Shown here piece after piece: positions 26,278 to 34,471 of a DNA stretch of 64,000 bases. The position numbers and the translations under genes are program-made. The DNA is from Alcaligenaceae bacterium (lineage in GTDB: Bacteria > Pseudomonadota > Gammaproteobacteria > Burkholderiales > Burkholderiaceae_B), in contig JACCER010000003.1 of the NCBI GenBank assembly GCA_013416445.1, positions 124,001 through 188,000 of the forward strand. Reading direction: 5' to 3'. Position 1 is the stretch's first letter; every line of letters starts with the position of its first letter. The notes beneath the pieces were generated by a model. The model worked only from the letters and a program-made list of their open reading frames with translations. It made no database searches and was not told where the DNA came from.

Positions 26278-27036
26278 TTATTGTGATCTGGATGACAGTT
26301 GCGCAATGGCCTGTAGGTGTCCTGGAGTGGTGGTTGCCAAACCAAAGGTATCTGCCTCATGCGAAAGAACGCTGTCGAGTTGAGAACCCCAGTACTGTCG
26401 GCATAAGGACTTGGTCAACATGCCTGCCTCAGGAGGAAGCTTTATTAGATCGTTGGCCAATTTGCGCGCAGCAGGCAGTAATTCGTCGGCGGGTACTAGG
26501 CGACGCGTTAGACCCAGCCGTGCTGCTTCACTTGCTTCTAGTTTTCCTCCTGTTAATAGTAGATCCAATGCAAGCGGCACGCCCAGCTTGGCCTGCAAGA
26601 AATAGCTGCTACCGCCATCTGGTACGATTCCCAATCGTACAAAGGGGAAGGACAGATGCGCGTTGTCGGCCATGATCAGAATATCTGCTGATAGCGCCAG
26701 CGAGGCGCCGCCGCCAACGACGGATCCCTGTACCGCTGCAATAACAATTTTTGGCATGCGTACGATTGCCATATGGTTTGCTTGTGCTGCCAGTACGCGT
26801 TCACGCCACGTGAGGGGACTGTCGGGTAGGTCGGTTAGATCCAGTCCTCCGCAGAACGAGGCGCCTGCACCGCAAATAAGCACAACTTGTACTGATGCAT
26901 CTTCGGCAGCTTGCCGTAATCGCCGATCCAGTGCTGAGCGCATCTGTTTAGATAACGCGTTTACTTTATCAGGGCGGTTCAGTGTAATGGTCGCGAGCGC
27001 ACCCGTTTTCTCAAAAAGCACATCCGAACAATCCAT
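26278..27036 (-). CDS. Enoyl-CoA hydratase/isomerase family protein (PaaG-like)
   Basis: The protein has 252 residues from the ATG at 27036, which follows AAAGGAG; the open frame continues upstream through the promoter but is not coding. Motifs: NRPDKVNALSKQMR, ASFCGGLDLTDLP, QGSVVGGGASLALSADILI, then FPFVRLGIVPDGGSSYFL. The hydratase glutamates are replaced by Ser and Phe; the PDGG motif is present. It is transcribed divergently from the acyl-CoA dehydrogenase at 27233, and the shared gap contains the operator at 27124. Confidence 0.87.
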   Translation of the reverse strand: MDCSDVLFEKTGALATITLNRPDKVNALSKQMRSALDRRLRQAAEDASVQVVLICGAGASFCGGLDLTDLPDSPLTWRERVLAAQANHMAIVRMPKIVIAAVQGSVVGGGASLALSADILIMADNAHLSFPFVRLGIVPDGGSSYFLQAKLGVPLALDLLLTGGKLEASEAARLGLTRRLVPADELLPAARKLANDLIKLPPEAGMLTKSLCRQYWGSQLDSVLSHEADTFGLATTTPGHLQAIAQLSSRSQ

Positions 27037-27123
27037 GGTTAATCTCCTTTGTGGACGTTGATGGTCTTGTAGTAGGTATTTACCCGAGGGCTTCACAAGG
27101 GTGAAAATCAGTGTATCATCGAT

Positions 27124-27141
27124 TCTAATGAACGTTAGGCA
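27124..27141. promoter_or_regulatory. Operator-like site shared with tetR/acyl-CoA dehydrogenase promoter
   Basis: The minus-strand sequence TGCCTAACGTTCATTAGA matches TGCCTAACGTATGTTAGA at 34327-34344 in 15 of 18 positions. The site lies in the 196-bp gap between divergent crotonase and acyl-CoA dehydrogenase genes. A TetR protein encoded at 33532-34218, next to the other copy, is the likely binder. Confidence 0.7.
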
Positions 27142-27232
27142 GTTTTGTTGATTTGAGCCTGTCTGACAAAAATAAATAGAAATTAGTTCCGATGTGAACA
27201 TCAGATAAGAACAATTACGGAGCGAGACAGCA

Positions 27233-28393
27233 ATGATTTTTAGTGAACAACAGTTGGCTTTGAGAGATGCAACTCGCCGCTTTGCCACAGAGCGACTCTT
27301 GCCCGAATATCAGGAGCGTGAAAAAACCGGTCGGATTGACCGAGCCTTGGTGCTAGAGATGGGAGCGCTGGGTTTAATCGGAGTTGATCTCCCAGAGGAG
27401 CATGGCGGCTTGGCCGCCGATAGTGTCACAAGCGGGATGCTGATGGAGCAACTCGCGTATGGGGATTTCAACGTAAGTTACGTGCAACTGATGGCGTCGT
27501 TAATGGGAAGCGTGCTGGTTCGAAATGCCAGCTCTGCGGTCGTCGACCATTGGGTGCCAAGAATCGTCAAGGGCGAGGCCATCATTGCACTTGGCCTTAC
27601 TGAGCCGCGAGGTGGGTCTGACGCAGCCAACCTTCAGCTTCGAGCACGGCGTGATGGGGGCGACTACATTCTGAACGGCGAGAAGACCTCCATCAGTTTC
27701 GCAGATCAAGCCGATGCTGCAGTGATTTTTGCCCGCACCGGCAAGCCGGAAGAGGGTGCTCACGGGGTGAGTGCATTCTTCCTTCCTCTTGATTTGCCTG
27801 GAATTACTCGTACCTCATTCAGTGACGTTGGAAGTCATATCGTAGGCCGGGGATCGCTTTTTTTTGACGACGTTCGCATTTCGGCTGAGAGCTTATTGGG
27901 CAAGGAAGGCACTGGTTTCACACAAGTGATGCAAGGTTTCGACTATAGCCGGATCCTGATCGCGCTTCAGTGTGTCGGAGCCGCCCAGGCTTCACTGGAT
28001 GAAGCCTGGGAATACATAAAAGAACGTGAGAGTTTCGGCGCCCCACTAGCCCAATATCAAGGGGTGAGCTTCCCTCTATCAGAGGGGGAAACCATGATTG
28101 CGGCCGTCCGTGAGCTTTGTTATCACGGGCTGCAGTTACGCGACCAGGGAATGTCGCACACGTCCGAGGCGGCAATGGTGAAGTGGTTGGCGCCCAAAAC
28201 GGCGTTTGATGTCATCCATCAATGCTTACTTACCTTTGGTCATTACGGATGGTCTATGGATCATCCTCATCAACAACGTTTGCGAGATGTTATGGGCCTG
28301 GAAATCGGTGATGGGCCAGCGTCGATCATGAAACTCATCATCGCCCGCGAAAAGATCGGCAAGGTCGCCGTGCAGTATGCAAAGAAAAAATAG
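27233..28393 (+). CDS. Acyl-CoA dehydrogenase, cyclohexanecarboxyl-CoA dehydrogenase-like
   Basis: The flavoprotein has 386 residues. Family motifs: LGLIGVDLPEEHGG, ALGLTEPRGGSDAANLQLRA (FAD/substrate loop), YILNGEKTSIS, RESFGAPLAQYQ, and the C-terminal RLRDVMGLEIGDGPASIMKLI. At the catalytic-base position of medium-chain enzymes (Glu in YEGT) it has Asp (IGDGP), and Ser at the alternative helix-G position (FDYSR). Asp here recalls alicyclic-acid dehydrogenases of the AliB / cyclohexenecarboxyl-CoA type, so a ring acid is a plausible substrate; this is from memory of the family, not a search. It is the first gene of the rightward operon behind the operator at 27124. Confidence 0.88.
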   Translation: MIFSEQQLALRDATRRFATERLLPEYQEREKTGRIDRALVLEMGALGLIGVDLPEEHGGLAADSVTSGMLMEQLAYGDFNVSYVQLMASLMGSVLVRNASSAVVDHWVPRIVKGEAIIALGLTEPRGGSDAANLQLRARRDGGDYILNGEKTSISFADQADAAVIFARTGKPEEGAHGVSAFFLPLDLPGITRTSFSDVGSHIVGRGSLFFDDVRISAESLLGKEGTGFTQVMQGFDYSRILIALQCVGAAQASLDEAWEYIKERESFGAPLAQYQGVSFPLSEGETMIAAVRELCYHGLQLRDQGMSHTSEAAMVKWLAPKTAFDVIHQCLLTFGHYGWSMDHPHQQRLRDVMGLEIGDGPASIMKLIIAREKIGKVAVQYAKKK

Positions 28394-28426
28394 TGTGCCG
28401 AATAGGGTGGCATAAAGGAGAAAAAC

Positions 28427-29197
28427 ATGGCAGTTCGCAGCAGCGTCAATGCGGGAGTCGCCACTATCGTGATTGATAGGCCTGATCGCATGAATGCATT
28501 AAGCATGGAAATGAAAGAGGACCTGCTGAGCATGTTGCAGAGCTTCTCAACGAATGATGCAGTCCGTGTTGTTATTTTACGAGGCACAGCAAAAGCATTT
28601 TGTGCTGGCGCCGATGTGAGCGATATGGCAGAGCCCAGCATTCTCGATGGACGCCGTCGTCTTCAACAGGCCCACGCGATCATCAAGGCCATGGAACACC
28701 TGGAAAAACCAATTATCTCGGTGGTTGAGGGCGTGGCTGTTGGAATTGGCTGGAGCTTGGCTCTGGCATCCGATTTCATACTGGCTTCGCCTTCCGCTCG
28801 TTTCGGTCAGGTTTTTAAAAAAATTGGTCTGGCCCCTGATGGGGGTTCTGTTTTTTTGCTCGCTCAGTATGTTGGCACTTTGCGTGCAAAAGAACTCACA
28901 ATGACCGCGCGCATCGTGGGTGGAGAGGAGGCTTTTCGTCTTGGATTGGTCACTGAGCTAGTGAGCGACGGCAAGCTTGTTTTACGAGCAGAAGAGCTGG
29001 CACGCGAGCTGGCAAACTCTGCGAGCCTTGCGCTAGGCATGACTAAGCGACTGTTTATAGCGGTTGCCGGCAATGATCTCGATCGGTTCCTGGAGATCGA
29101 GTCTCATGTACAGAATCAATTGATTCAGACGGACGATCACGCTGAAGGTGTGAGTGCCTTTCTTCAGAAGCGGACACCTTCTTTTAAAGGATGCTGA
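28427..29197 (+). CDS. Enoyl-CoA hydratase/isomerase family protein (PaaG-like)
   Basis: The protein has 256 residues. Motifs: DRPDRMNALSMEMKEDL, KAFCAGADVSDMAEP, EGVAVGIGWSLALASDFIL, FKKIGLAPDGGSVFLLAQYVG and the PaaG-like ending TDDHAEGVSAFLQKRTPSFKG. It lacks both hydratase glutamates (Ser and Phe instead). It starts 33 bp after the dehydrogenase with AAAGGAG upstream and is followed by a Bug gene, so it is inside the same operon. It is closely similar in layout to the crotonase at 32643. Confidence 0.88.
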   Translation: MAVRSSVNAGVATIVIDRPDRMNALSMEMKEDLLSMLQSFSTNDAVRVVILRGTAKAFCAGADVSDMAEPSILDGRRRLQQAHAIIKAMEHLEKPIISVVEGVAVGIGWSLALASDFILASPSARFGQVFKKIGLAPDGGSVFLLAQYVGTLRAKELTMTARIVGGEEAFRLGLVTELVSDGKLVLRAEELARELANSASLALGMTKRLFIAVAGNDLDRFLEIESHVQNQLIQTDDHAEGVSAFLQKRTPSFKGC

Positions 29198-29267
29198 ACC
29201 TAGCATAACCCGCGGCGGCATCGCATTGACTATGCCCTCGCGTTGCCAATACATCAAGGAGACAAAA

Positions 29268-30248
29268 ATGACAATTTTTAAAAATATTTTTTTTGCATCA
29301 ACTATTAGTATTGTCGCATTATCTGCAGTTTCGACAGTGGCGCACGCCGAGAACTATCCTAGCAAGCTTATCCGGTTTGTTGCACCGATCCCGCCTGGAG
29401 GCAGTACAGATGTGCTGGCCAGGGAGGTGGCGCAGCAACTGCAAAAGCGCCTCGGGCAACCGGTTGTGGTAGAGAATCGCCCAGGCGCCTCAGGGAGCAT
29501 TGGCACCGCTGCCGTGGCTGCCGCCCCAGCTGATGGCTACACCATCCTATTGATCAATTCAAGCCATTCCATCAATCCTCATGTTTACAAAGCGTTGCCG
29601 TACGATGCAATTAAGGATTTTGAGCCCGTATCGCTCATGACAGATCTACCTATGGGCCTCTTTGTGAACGCTAAGGTTCCCGCTGCCAATTTGTCGGAGT
29701 TTCTTGCATTGGCTAAGTCCAAACCGGGAGGTTTGAGTTTCGCATCTTCTGGCAATGGCGGAGCCAGTCATTTAACTGGTGAGATGTTCCTTCAAGAAAG
29801 CGGTACCAAGATGGTTCATATCCCTTACCGAGGTAGTGCACCTGCCTTGAACGATGTCATTGCTGGACAAGTTCCAGTTTTATTCGCGGATGTCCCATTA
29901 ACCGGGCCTCATGTCAAGAGCGGTGCGCTGCGAGCCATTGCGATTACATCCAAGGAGCGTTCTCCCTCAATGCCAGATGTTGTCACTTTCAACGAGGCTG
30001 GCATGAAGAATATGAATCTTTCAATTTGGATCGGAGTAGTAGCTCCAAAAGGCACCCCAACCAAGATCGTCCAGAAGCTCAGCCATGAAATCGCGGAAAT
30101 CCTCAAAGAACCGGACATGGCCGAGAAGGTTCGCGCACGAGGATTCAATATAGTCGGCAGCACGCCAGACGAGTTTGCGAAAGTAATACGGGATGATTAC
30201 AAAAAATATGGCGAAGTCGTACGTAACGCCGGCATTAAAGCGGAGTAA
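29268..30248 (+). CDS. Bug-family TTT substrate-binding protein
   Basis: The protein has 326 residues. Signal peptide IFFASTISIVALSAVSTVAHA with cleavage before ENYPSK. Family motifs: YPSKLIRFVAPIPPGGSTDV, QPVVVENRPGASGSIGTAAV and KMVHIPYRGSAPALNDVIAG. I chose the ATG at 29268, preceded by AAGGAGA; the longer frame begins inside the crotonase gene. It is embedded between catabolic genes, so the captured solute is probably the acid degraded by this operon. No membrane subunits are nearby. Confidence 0.93.
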   Translation: MTIFKNIFFASTISIVALSAVSTVAHAENYPSKLIRFVAPIPPGGSTDVLAREVAQQLQKRLGQPVVVENRPGASGSIGTAAVAAAPADGYTILLINSSHSINPHVYKALPYDAIKDFEPVSLMTDLPMGLFVNAKVPAANLSEFLALAKSKPGGLSFASSGNGGASHLTGEMFLQESGTKMVHIPYRGSAPALNDVIAGQVPVLFADVPLTGPHVKSGALRAIAITSKERSPSMPDVVTFNEAGMKNMNLSIWIGVVAPKGTPTKIVQKLSHEIAEILKEPDMAEKVRARGFNIVGSTPDEFAKVIRDDYKKYGEVVRNAGIKAE

Positions 30249-30251
30249 TTA

Positions 30252-31433
30252 ATGATGAGTAATTCAGTGTTGGATGCTGAGCTGGATGAATTCCGGGCGA
30301 GTACCAAGAAGTTCGTTACAGATGCTTTTGCCGCAAAAGCAGCATACTGGGATGAACAAGAGGAATTTCCCGCAGAGAACCGCGATTTATTGGCGAAACT
30401 AGGTTATCTGGGGCTTGTCATTCCGGAAGAGTATGGCGGGTCAGGGGCGTCTATTGCCCACGCAACTGTTTTTCTTGAGGAGGTGTCGCGAGTTTGCTTC
30501 AATACGGCACTTATTTGCCAGCTTGCACTCAATGGTCCTTCGCGAGCTATCGAAATCCTGGGTACAACCGAGCAAAAGACGCGCTGGCTTCCTAAGTGTG
30601 TCAGTGGTGAATACATGTTCGGTATCGGCATCAGTGAACCGGGGGCTGGCTCCGCTGTTACCGACTTGATAACTACGGCCACAGAGCAGGGTGATGGTTG
30701 GCTGGTGACTGGGCAAAAAGCATTTTGTACCGGTGGCGAGCAAGCGACTCATTTTCTGGTTTTTGCACGATTCGGCAAAGCCGCCGGAGCAAAAGGAATT
30801 GGCGCAATAGTGGTAGAAAGAGGCATGCCGGGCTTTGAAACTGGGCATGCAGCTCCAAAAATGGGGGGCCGAGGTGTCAGTGAGGTCGATCTTTTTTTTG
30901 ACAATTGCCATGTTCCCAACGACAACGTGCTGGTTCCAGGTGACCTTAACTCCACGAAAAGCTTTCGAGTATTAATGAATTCTTTTGGGCCGGAGCGCGT
31001 AGGAAACGCCGCCATGTGTTTGGGGGTTGCGCAAGCGGCATTCGAACGGGCAGTAGCGTATTCAAGTGAGCGCACGCAGTTTGGTCGGCCTATATGTGAA
31101 TTTCAAGGTATTCAATGGAAGATCGCCGATATGGCTCTCCAGATCCATGCCGCCAAACTGATGATCATGCAGGCAGCTACCACCCTGGAGAACGGTTTTC
31201 CCAGGGCACTGGAGGCGACATATGCCAAGCTTTACGCCAACGAGATGGTGCAACGCGTAACTAACGAGGCATTGCAGATTCATGGGCATTATGGTTATAC
31301 GCGCGAGTTTCCGCTGGAGCGCATGGTTCGTGATTCGCGTGGCTTTGCCCTTGGTGGCGGCACCACTGAAATTTTAAGAAACACCGTTGCCTCGTTGATA
31401 TACGGGCGCAGTTTTGATCAGCGCCGTAGTTGA
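30252..31433 (+). CDS. Acyl-CoA dehydrogenase family protein
   Basis: The protein has 393 residues. Motifs: LGYLGLVIPEEYGGSGASIAHA, GIGISEPGAGSAVTDLITTA, WLVTGQKAFCTGG, RTQFGRPICEFQGIQWKIADM and HGHYGYTREFPLERMVRDSRG. At the usual catalytic-base position it has Gly (LGGGTTEIL), while the alternative helix-G position carries Glu (FGPERVGNA), as in isovaleryl-/long-chain-type enzymes. The Bug stop and this ATG are 3 bp apart, so the genes are coupled. It could pair with the next dehydrogenase as a two-subunit enzyme (PimCD-like); this is inference. Confidence 0.9.
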   Translation: MMSNSVLDAELDEFRASTKKFVTDAFAAKAAYWDEQEEFPAENRDLLAKLGYLGLVIPEEYGGSGASIAHATVFLEEVSRVCFNTALICQLALNGPSRAIEILGTTEQKTRWLPKCVSGEYMFGIGISEPGAGSAVTDLITTATEQGDGWLVTGQKAFCTGGEQATHFLVFARFGKAAGAKGIGAIVVERGMPGFETGHAAPKMGGRGVSEVDLFFDNCHVPNDNVLVPGDLNSTKSFRVLMNSFGPERVGNAAMCLGVAQAAFERAVAYSSERTQFGRPICEFQGIQWKIADMALQIHAAKLMIMQAATTLENGFPRALEATYAKLYANEMVQRVTNEALQIHGHYGYTREFPLERMVRDSRGFALGGGTTEILRNTVASLIYGRSFDQRRS

Positions 31434-31462
31434 CGTGGCCTAGAAATACAAAAGGAACTGCA

Positions 31463-32614
31463 ATGGATTTTGAATTTACAGAAGAACAACGCATGTTGTG
31501 CGAAAGCGTTGGCAAGATGTTGAAAGAAGTAGCGACTCCAGAGTATGTGCGGGCTACTGATCGCGAAGGACGCTATCCATATGAGGTTTATGATGGGTTT
31601 GTGAAGTTGGGTTTAATTGCCATGGCCTTTCCAGAGGAGTACGGAGGGCTAGGCGGCGGTATCATGGATTTTGTCGCGGTCTCCGAGCAAATCGGTCGTA
31701 CCAGCTATGATTATCTTGGTGGTTATGGCACTAGCGTGTTCAACGGTATGAACTTACTGCATAACGCTAACGAGCAGCAAAAGCAGTACTTCATCCCTAA
31801 GCTCATCAACGGTGAGGTTCGCATGTCGATTGCCATGACTGAACCAGGGGCCGGGTCAGACGCTGGAGCCATGCGCACCACTGCTACGTTGGATGGCGAC
31901 CATTGGGTGATAAACGGGCAAAAGGTTTTTTCTACGGGCTCAGGCGCGCGTGATACCGTTATCTCTGTTTATGCCAAGACAGACACCAGTGTGCCCTATA
32001 AGAATGGTATCTCTTTATTCTTGGTAGATAACACTACGCCAGGCATGCAGCTAAGGAAGCTTGATACGTTGGGGCGTCGTTCCATCGGTACATACGAAAT
32101 ATTTTTTGATAACGTCCGAGTTCCGGCCAATCGCTTGGTCGGTGAAGTCAACAAGGGCTGGAAATATATGCTGTCAGGGCTACAGCTCGAGCGCATAATG
32201 ACGACCGCAGGTTACTGCGGTGCAGCCCAGAGCGTTATAGATCTTGCTGTTGAATATGCAAAAGAGCGAAATCAGTTTGGCCAACCTATCGGTAATTTCC
32301 AGGCCATTGCTCACATGCTCGCTGATATGCAGGCAGAGGTAGAGGCCTCGCGTATGCTGATGTTGAAAGCGGCCTGGCAAATGGCAAATAATCGCGACGC
32401 ATTGAAAACGCTTTCCATGGCAAAGTTATTGGCCTCTGAGGCATATGTGAAGGCTGCGAATAATGGAATGCAGATTATGGGAGGATACGGCTATATCATG
32501 GAGTTCGACATGCAGCGGCATTTCCGGGATGCGCGTTCGACTACCATCGCAGCGGGTACTTCGCAGATGCAACGCAATCTAATTGCTCGCCAGATGGGGC
32601 TTAATCCGCAGTAA
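31463..32614 (+). CDS. Acyl-CoA dehydrogenase family protein
   Basis: The product has 383 residues from the ATG at 31463 (AAAGGAA upstream); the open frame reaching back to 31430 overlaps the previous gene by a few bases and is not needed. Motifs: LGLIAMAFPEEYGGLGGG, SIAMTEPGAGSDAGAMRTTA, WVINGQKVFSTG, RNQFGQPIGNFQAIAHMLADM, GGYGYIMEFDMQRHFRDARS. The usual base position is Ala (IAAGTSQMQ), but helix G has Glu (LQLERIMTT). It resembles short/branched-chain-type dehydrogenases. It is fifth in the operon starting at 27233. Confidence 0.9.
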   Translation: MDFEFTEEQRMLCESVGKMLKEVATPEYVRATDREGRYPYEVYDGFVKLGLIAMAFPEEYGGLGGGIMDFVAVSEQIGRTSYDYLGGYGTSVFNGMNLLHNANEQQKQYFIPKLINGEVRMSIAMTEPGAGSDAGAMRTTATLDGDHWVINGQKVFSTGSGARDTVISVYAKTDTSVPYKNGISLFLVDNTTPGMQLRKLDTLGRRSIGTYEIFFDNVRVPANRLVGEVNKGWKYMLSGLQLERIMTTAGYCGAAQSVIDLAVEYAKERNQFGQPIGNFQAIAHMLADMQAEVEASRMLMLKAAWQMANNRDALKTLSMAKLLASEAYVKAANNGMQIMGGYGYIMEFDMQRHFRDARSTTIAAGTSQMQRNLIARQMGLNPQ

Positions 32615-32642
32615 AACAAGATTCAAAAAACGACACAACACT

Positions 32643-33413
32643 ATGCCGATAAGCTTACAAAGACAAGGGGCTGTCGCAGTCATGACGCTGGATAATCCGG
32701 CGTCGCTGAATGCGCTCACACCCGGTATGCGTCATCAAATGGAGCAAATCGTACTTGAAGTTCGCGACGATGCATCGATTCGATCTCTGGTTATTACGGG
32801 TGCTGGCAAGGCGTTTTGTTCCGGCGGAGACATCAATACCTTTGCGGGAGCCAGTGCCATCGCGATGCGTGACCGCATGCGGCAGCAGCATCGAGTCACG
32901 ATGGCACTTTATACGTTGGAAAAACCTGTGGTCGCAGCAGTTAATGGGCCGGCTTGGGGGGTGGGTTTCAACGTTGCCTTGCTTGCAGACATCATTCTGG
33001 CGGCAGACACGGCTAGGTTTTGTCAAAGCTACAGTAAGGTTGGCATCATCCCGGATGGGGGTGGCCTTTATCTGTTGGCTCGTATCGTCGGGACGCAGCG
33101 CGCCAAAGAGATGATTTTGCTCGCCGATGTGATCGATGCGGCACAAGCAAAAAGCTTAGGCATTGTGCGCGAAGTATATACATCCGAGAACCTTATGCCT
33201 GAAGCAATGCGTCTTGCACAGAAATTGGCGGCCGGGCCAACGCGCGCCTTCGGGTTGAGCAAAGCCTTGTTGGCCAGAGGCCTGTCCATGGGTCTGGATG
33301 AGTTTCTCGAGCTCGAAGCATCCGCAGAGGCATTGGTCATGCAAACTGAAGATCATATAGCCGCAGTGGACGCGTTCAAGAATAAGTCGACGCCTAGGTT
33401 CAAGGGCAATTAA
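32643..33413 (+). CDS. Enoyl-CoA hydratase/isomerase family protein (PaaG-like)
   Basis: The product has 256 residues from the ATG at 32643; no Shine-Dalgarno site is visible before it, and the longer frame from a TTG at 32583 overlaps the dehydrogenase gene. Motifs: LDNPASLNALTPGMR, KAFCSGGDINTFAG, NGPAWGVGFNVALLADIIL, YSKVGIIPDGGGLYLLARIVG and the ending EDHIAAVDAFKNKSTPRFKG. The hydratase glutamates are Asn and Tyr. It is the last recognisable gene of the 27233 operon. Confidence 0.86.
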   Translation: MPISLQRQGAVAVMTLDNPASLNALTPGMRHQMEQIVLEVRDDASIRSLVITGAGKAFCSGGDINTFAGASAIAMRDRMRQQHRVTMALYTLEKPVVAAVNGPAWGVGFNVALLADIILAADTARFCQSYSKVGIIPDGGGLYLLARIVGTQRAKEMILLADVIDAAQAKSLGIVREVYTSENLMPEAMRLAQKLAAGPTRAFGLSKALLARGLSMGLDEFLELEASAEALVMQTEDHIAAVDAFKNKSTPRFKGN

Positions 33414-33426
33414 TGTGCTTGGCAGA

Positions 33427-33512
33427 ATAAGGAGTTGAGCGTGGCGGCCATTCTTTTGGATATATTGATGCCTGCCGACACTACAACATCAGTCAAGCAC
33501 GATGTGGGTTAA
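33427..33512 (+). other. Duplicated translation-start leader with a 23-codon open frame
   Basis: The 17 bases ATAAGGAGTTGAGCGTG at 33427-33443 are identical to the ribosome site and GTG start of the tetR gene at 25515-25531. Here the GTG opens a frame of only 23 codons (VAAILLDILMPADTTTSV then KHDVG) ending at 33512. It looks like the leftover start of a lost regulator gene or a recombination scar; a translated small peptide cannot be excluded. Confidence 0.4.
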
Positions 33513-33531
33513 TGTGGGTCGGGTACCACAG

Positions 33532-34218
33532 TTAATCTATCACTAAGCCGTCAGATACTATGGCGACAATTTGATCGGTTAAAGCCTCAAATGACCCGCG
33601 ATCTGGACGATACCACTCTACCGTCCAATTGAGGGCGCCGACAATAAACACCCGCACAACACTAAGATTTAAACCCGAATTCATGGCGCCTTCTGCTACC
33701 GCTTTGGTCAGGAATTCGTCCCACCAATCGGCGTAGCAACGCCGCGCGATATTGTGGCGTTTTCGTACGTCTTCTGGAACCTGGCCGTAGATACGGATAT
33801 TGGCGGAAGAGAAGTCTCCGACTTGCAGGAGGCCATATAGGTGGCCTTTGATGGCGACTTTCAGTCGCTCGCGAAATGGGGTTTCTGGGGGGAGTGCATT
33901 GATCGCATCATATGTCTCTTCCATGATGACACGTAGACCTTCTTCTAGAACGTGGAAGAGAATTTCTTCTTTGGACGCGAAGTGATAATAAATGCTTCCG
34001 GCTTTGATGCCTGACGCATTGGCAATCTGGCGCAAGGATACGGCGGCATAGCCCTGCTCGCGTAACAATTTGGCTGATTGATGCAATATCAAGGCTCGAG
34101 TGTCGAGTGGAGGTTCTTGCTGCCAGGCTTGAGCCGATTCTAATTTTTCAGTTTCGATGGCTTTGGTCGAAATTCCCTTATGCGGGCAAGAGCTAGGCTT
34201 AGTAATTTTTTTTTGCAT
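33532..34218 (-). CDS. TetR-family transcriptional regulator
   Basis: The protein has 228 residues. After an N-terminal extension of about 40 residues comes the HTH AAVSLRQIANASGIKAGSIYYHFASKEEILF, then a helical ligand domain ending with GALNWTVEWYRPDRGSFEAL. It is divergent from the acyl-CoA dehydrogenase at 34472 and convergent with the crotonase at 32643. The operator candidate at 34327 lies in its promoter gap and matches the one at 27124, so it probably controls both dehydrogenase operons and itself in response to an acyl-CoA. Confidence 0.9.
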   Translation of the reverse strand: MQKKITKPSSCPHKGISTKAIETEKLESAQAWQQEPPLDTRALILHQSAKLLREQGYAAVSLRQIANASGIKAGSIYYHFASKEEILFHVLEEGLRVIMEETYDAINALPPETPFRERLKVAIKGHLYGLLQVGDFSSANIRIYGQVPEDVRKRHNIARRCYADWWDEFLTKAVAEGAMNSGLNLSVVRVFIVGALNWTVEWYRPDRGSFEALTDQIVAIVSDGLVID

Positions 34219-34326
34219 GGAAACTCATCAGTGAGTGTTATCAGTCGGAGACACTCTGTTTATATTATGGGCAGGCGCTAATGCGGATCTGCCATTGTCC
34301 GAGATTATAGATTTATATCTCCAATC

Positions 34327-34344
34327 TGCCTAACGTATGTTAGA
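34327..34344. promoter_or_regulatory. TetR operator candidate in the tetR / acyl-CoA dehydrogenase gap
   Basis: TGCCTAACGTATGTTAGA contains the inverted repeat CTAAC-GTAT-GTTAG. It lies in the 253-bp gap between the divergent tetR and acyl-CoA dehydrogenase genes and is matched by the site at 27124-27141. The rest of the gap has no gene; AGTTGAGCGT at 34457 repeats part of the leader seen at 25521 and 33433. Confidence 0.75.
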
Positions 34345-34471
34345 CTAAAAAGAAAGCAGAGGAGAAAGCTTGGGTCCCTTTTAACTTAAGCAACGTATAT
34401 GGGCCCCCTCTTCCTTGAGGGCGGTTATGTCTTGAGGGTTGCTTCGGCAATAAAATAGTTGAGCGTATAAC

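Noticed and set aside
26189-26383. 64-codon plus-strand frame after the TetR gene
   Set aside because: It overlaps the 3' end of the convergent crotonase, has no ribosome site and no recognisable sequence.
27037-27288. 84-codon extension of the leftward crotonase frame
   Set aside because: It covers the divergent promoter and the operator and enters the dehydrogenase gene; AAAGGAG precedes the ATG at 27036.
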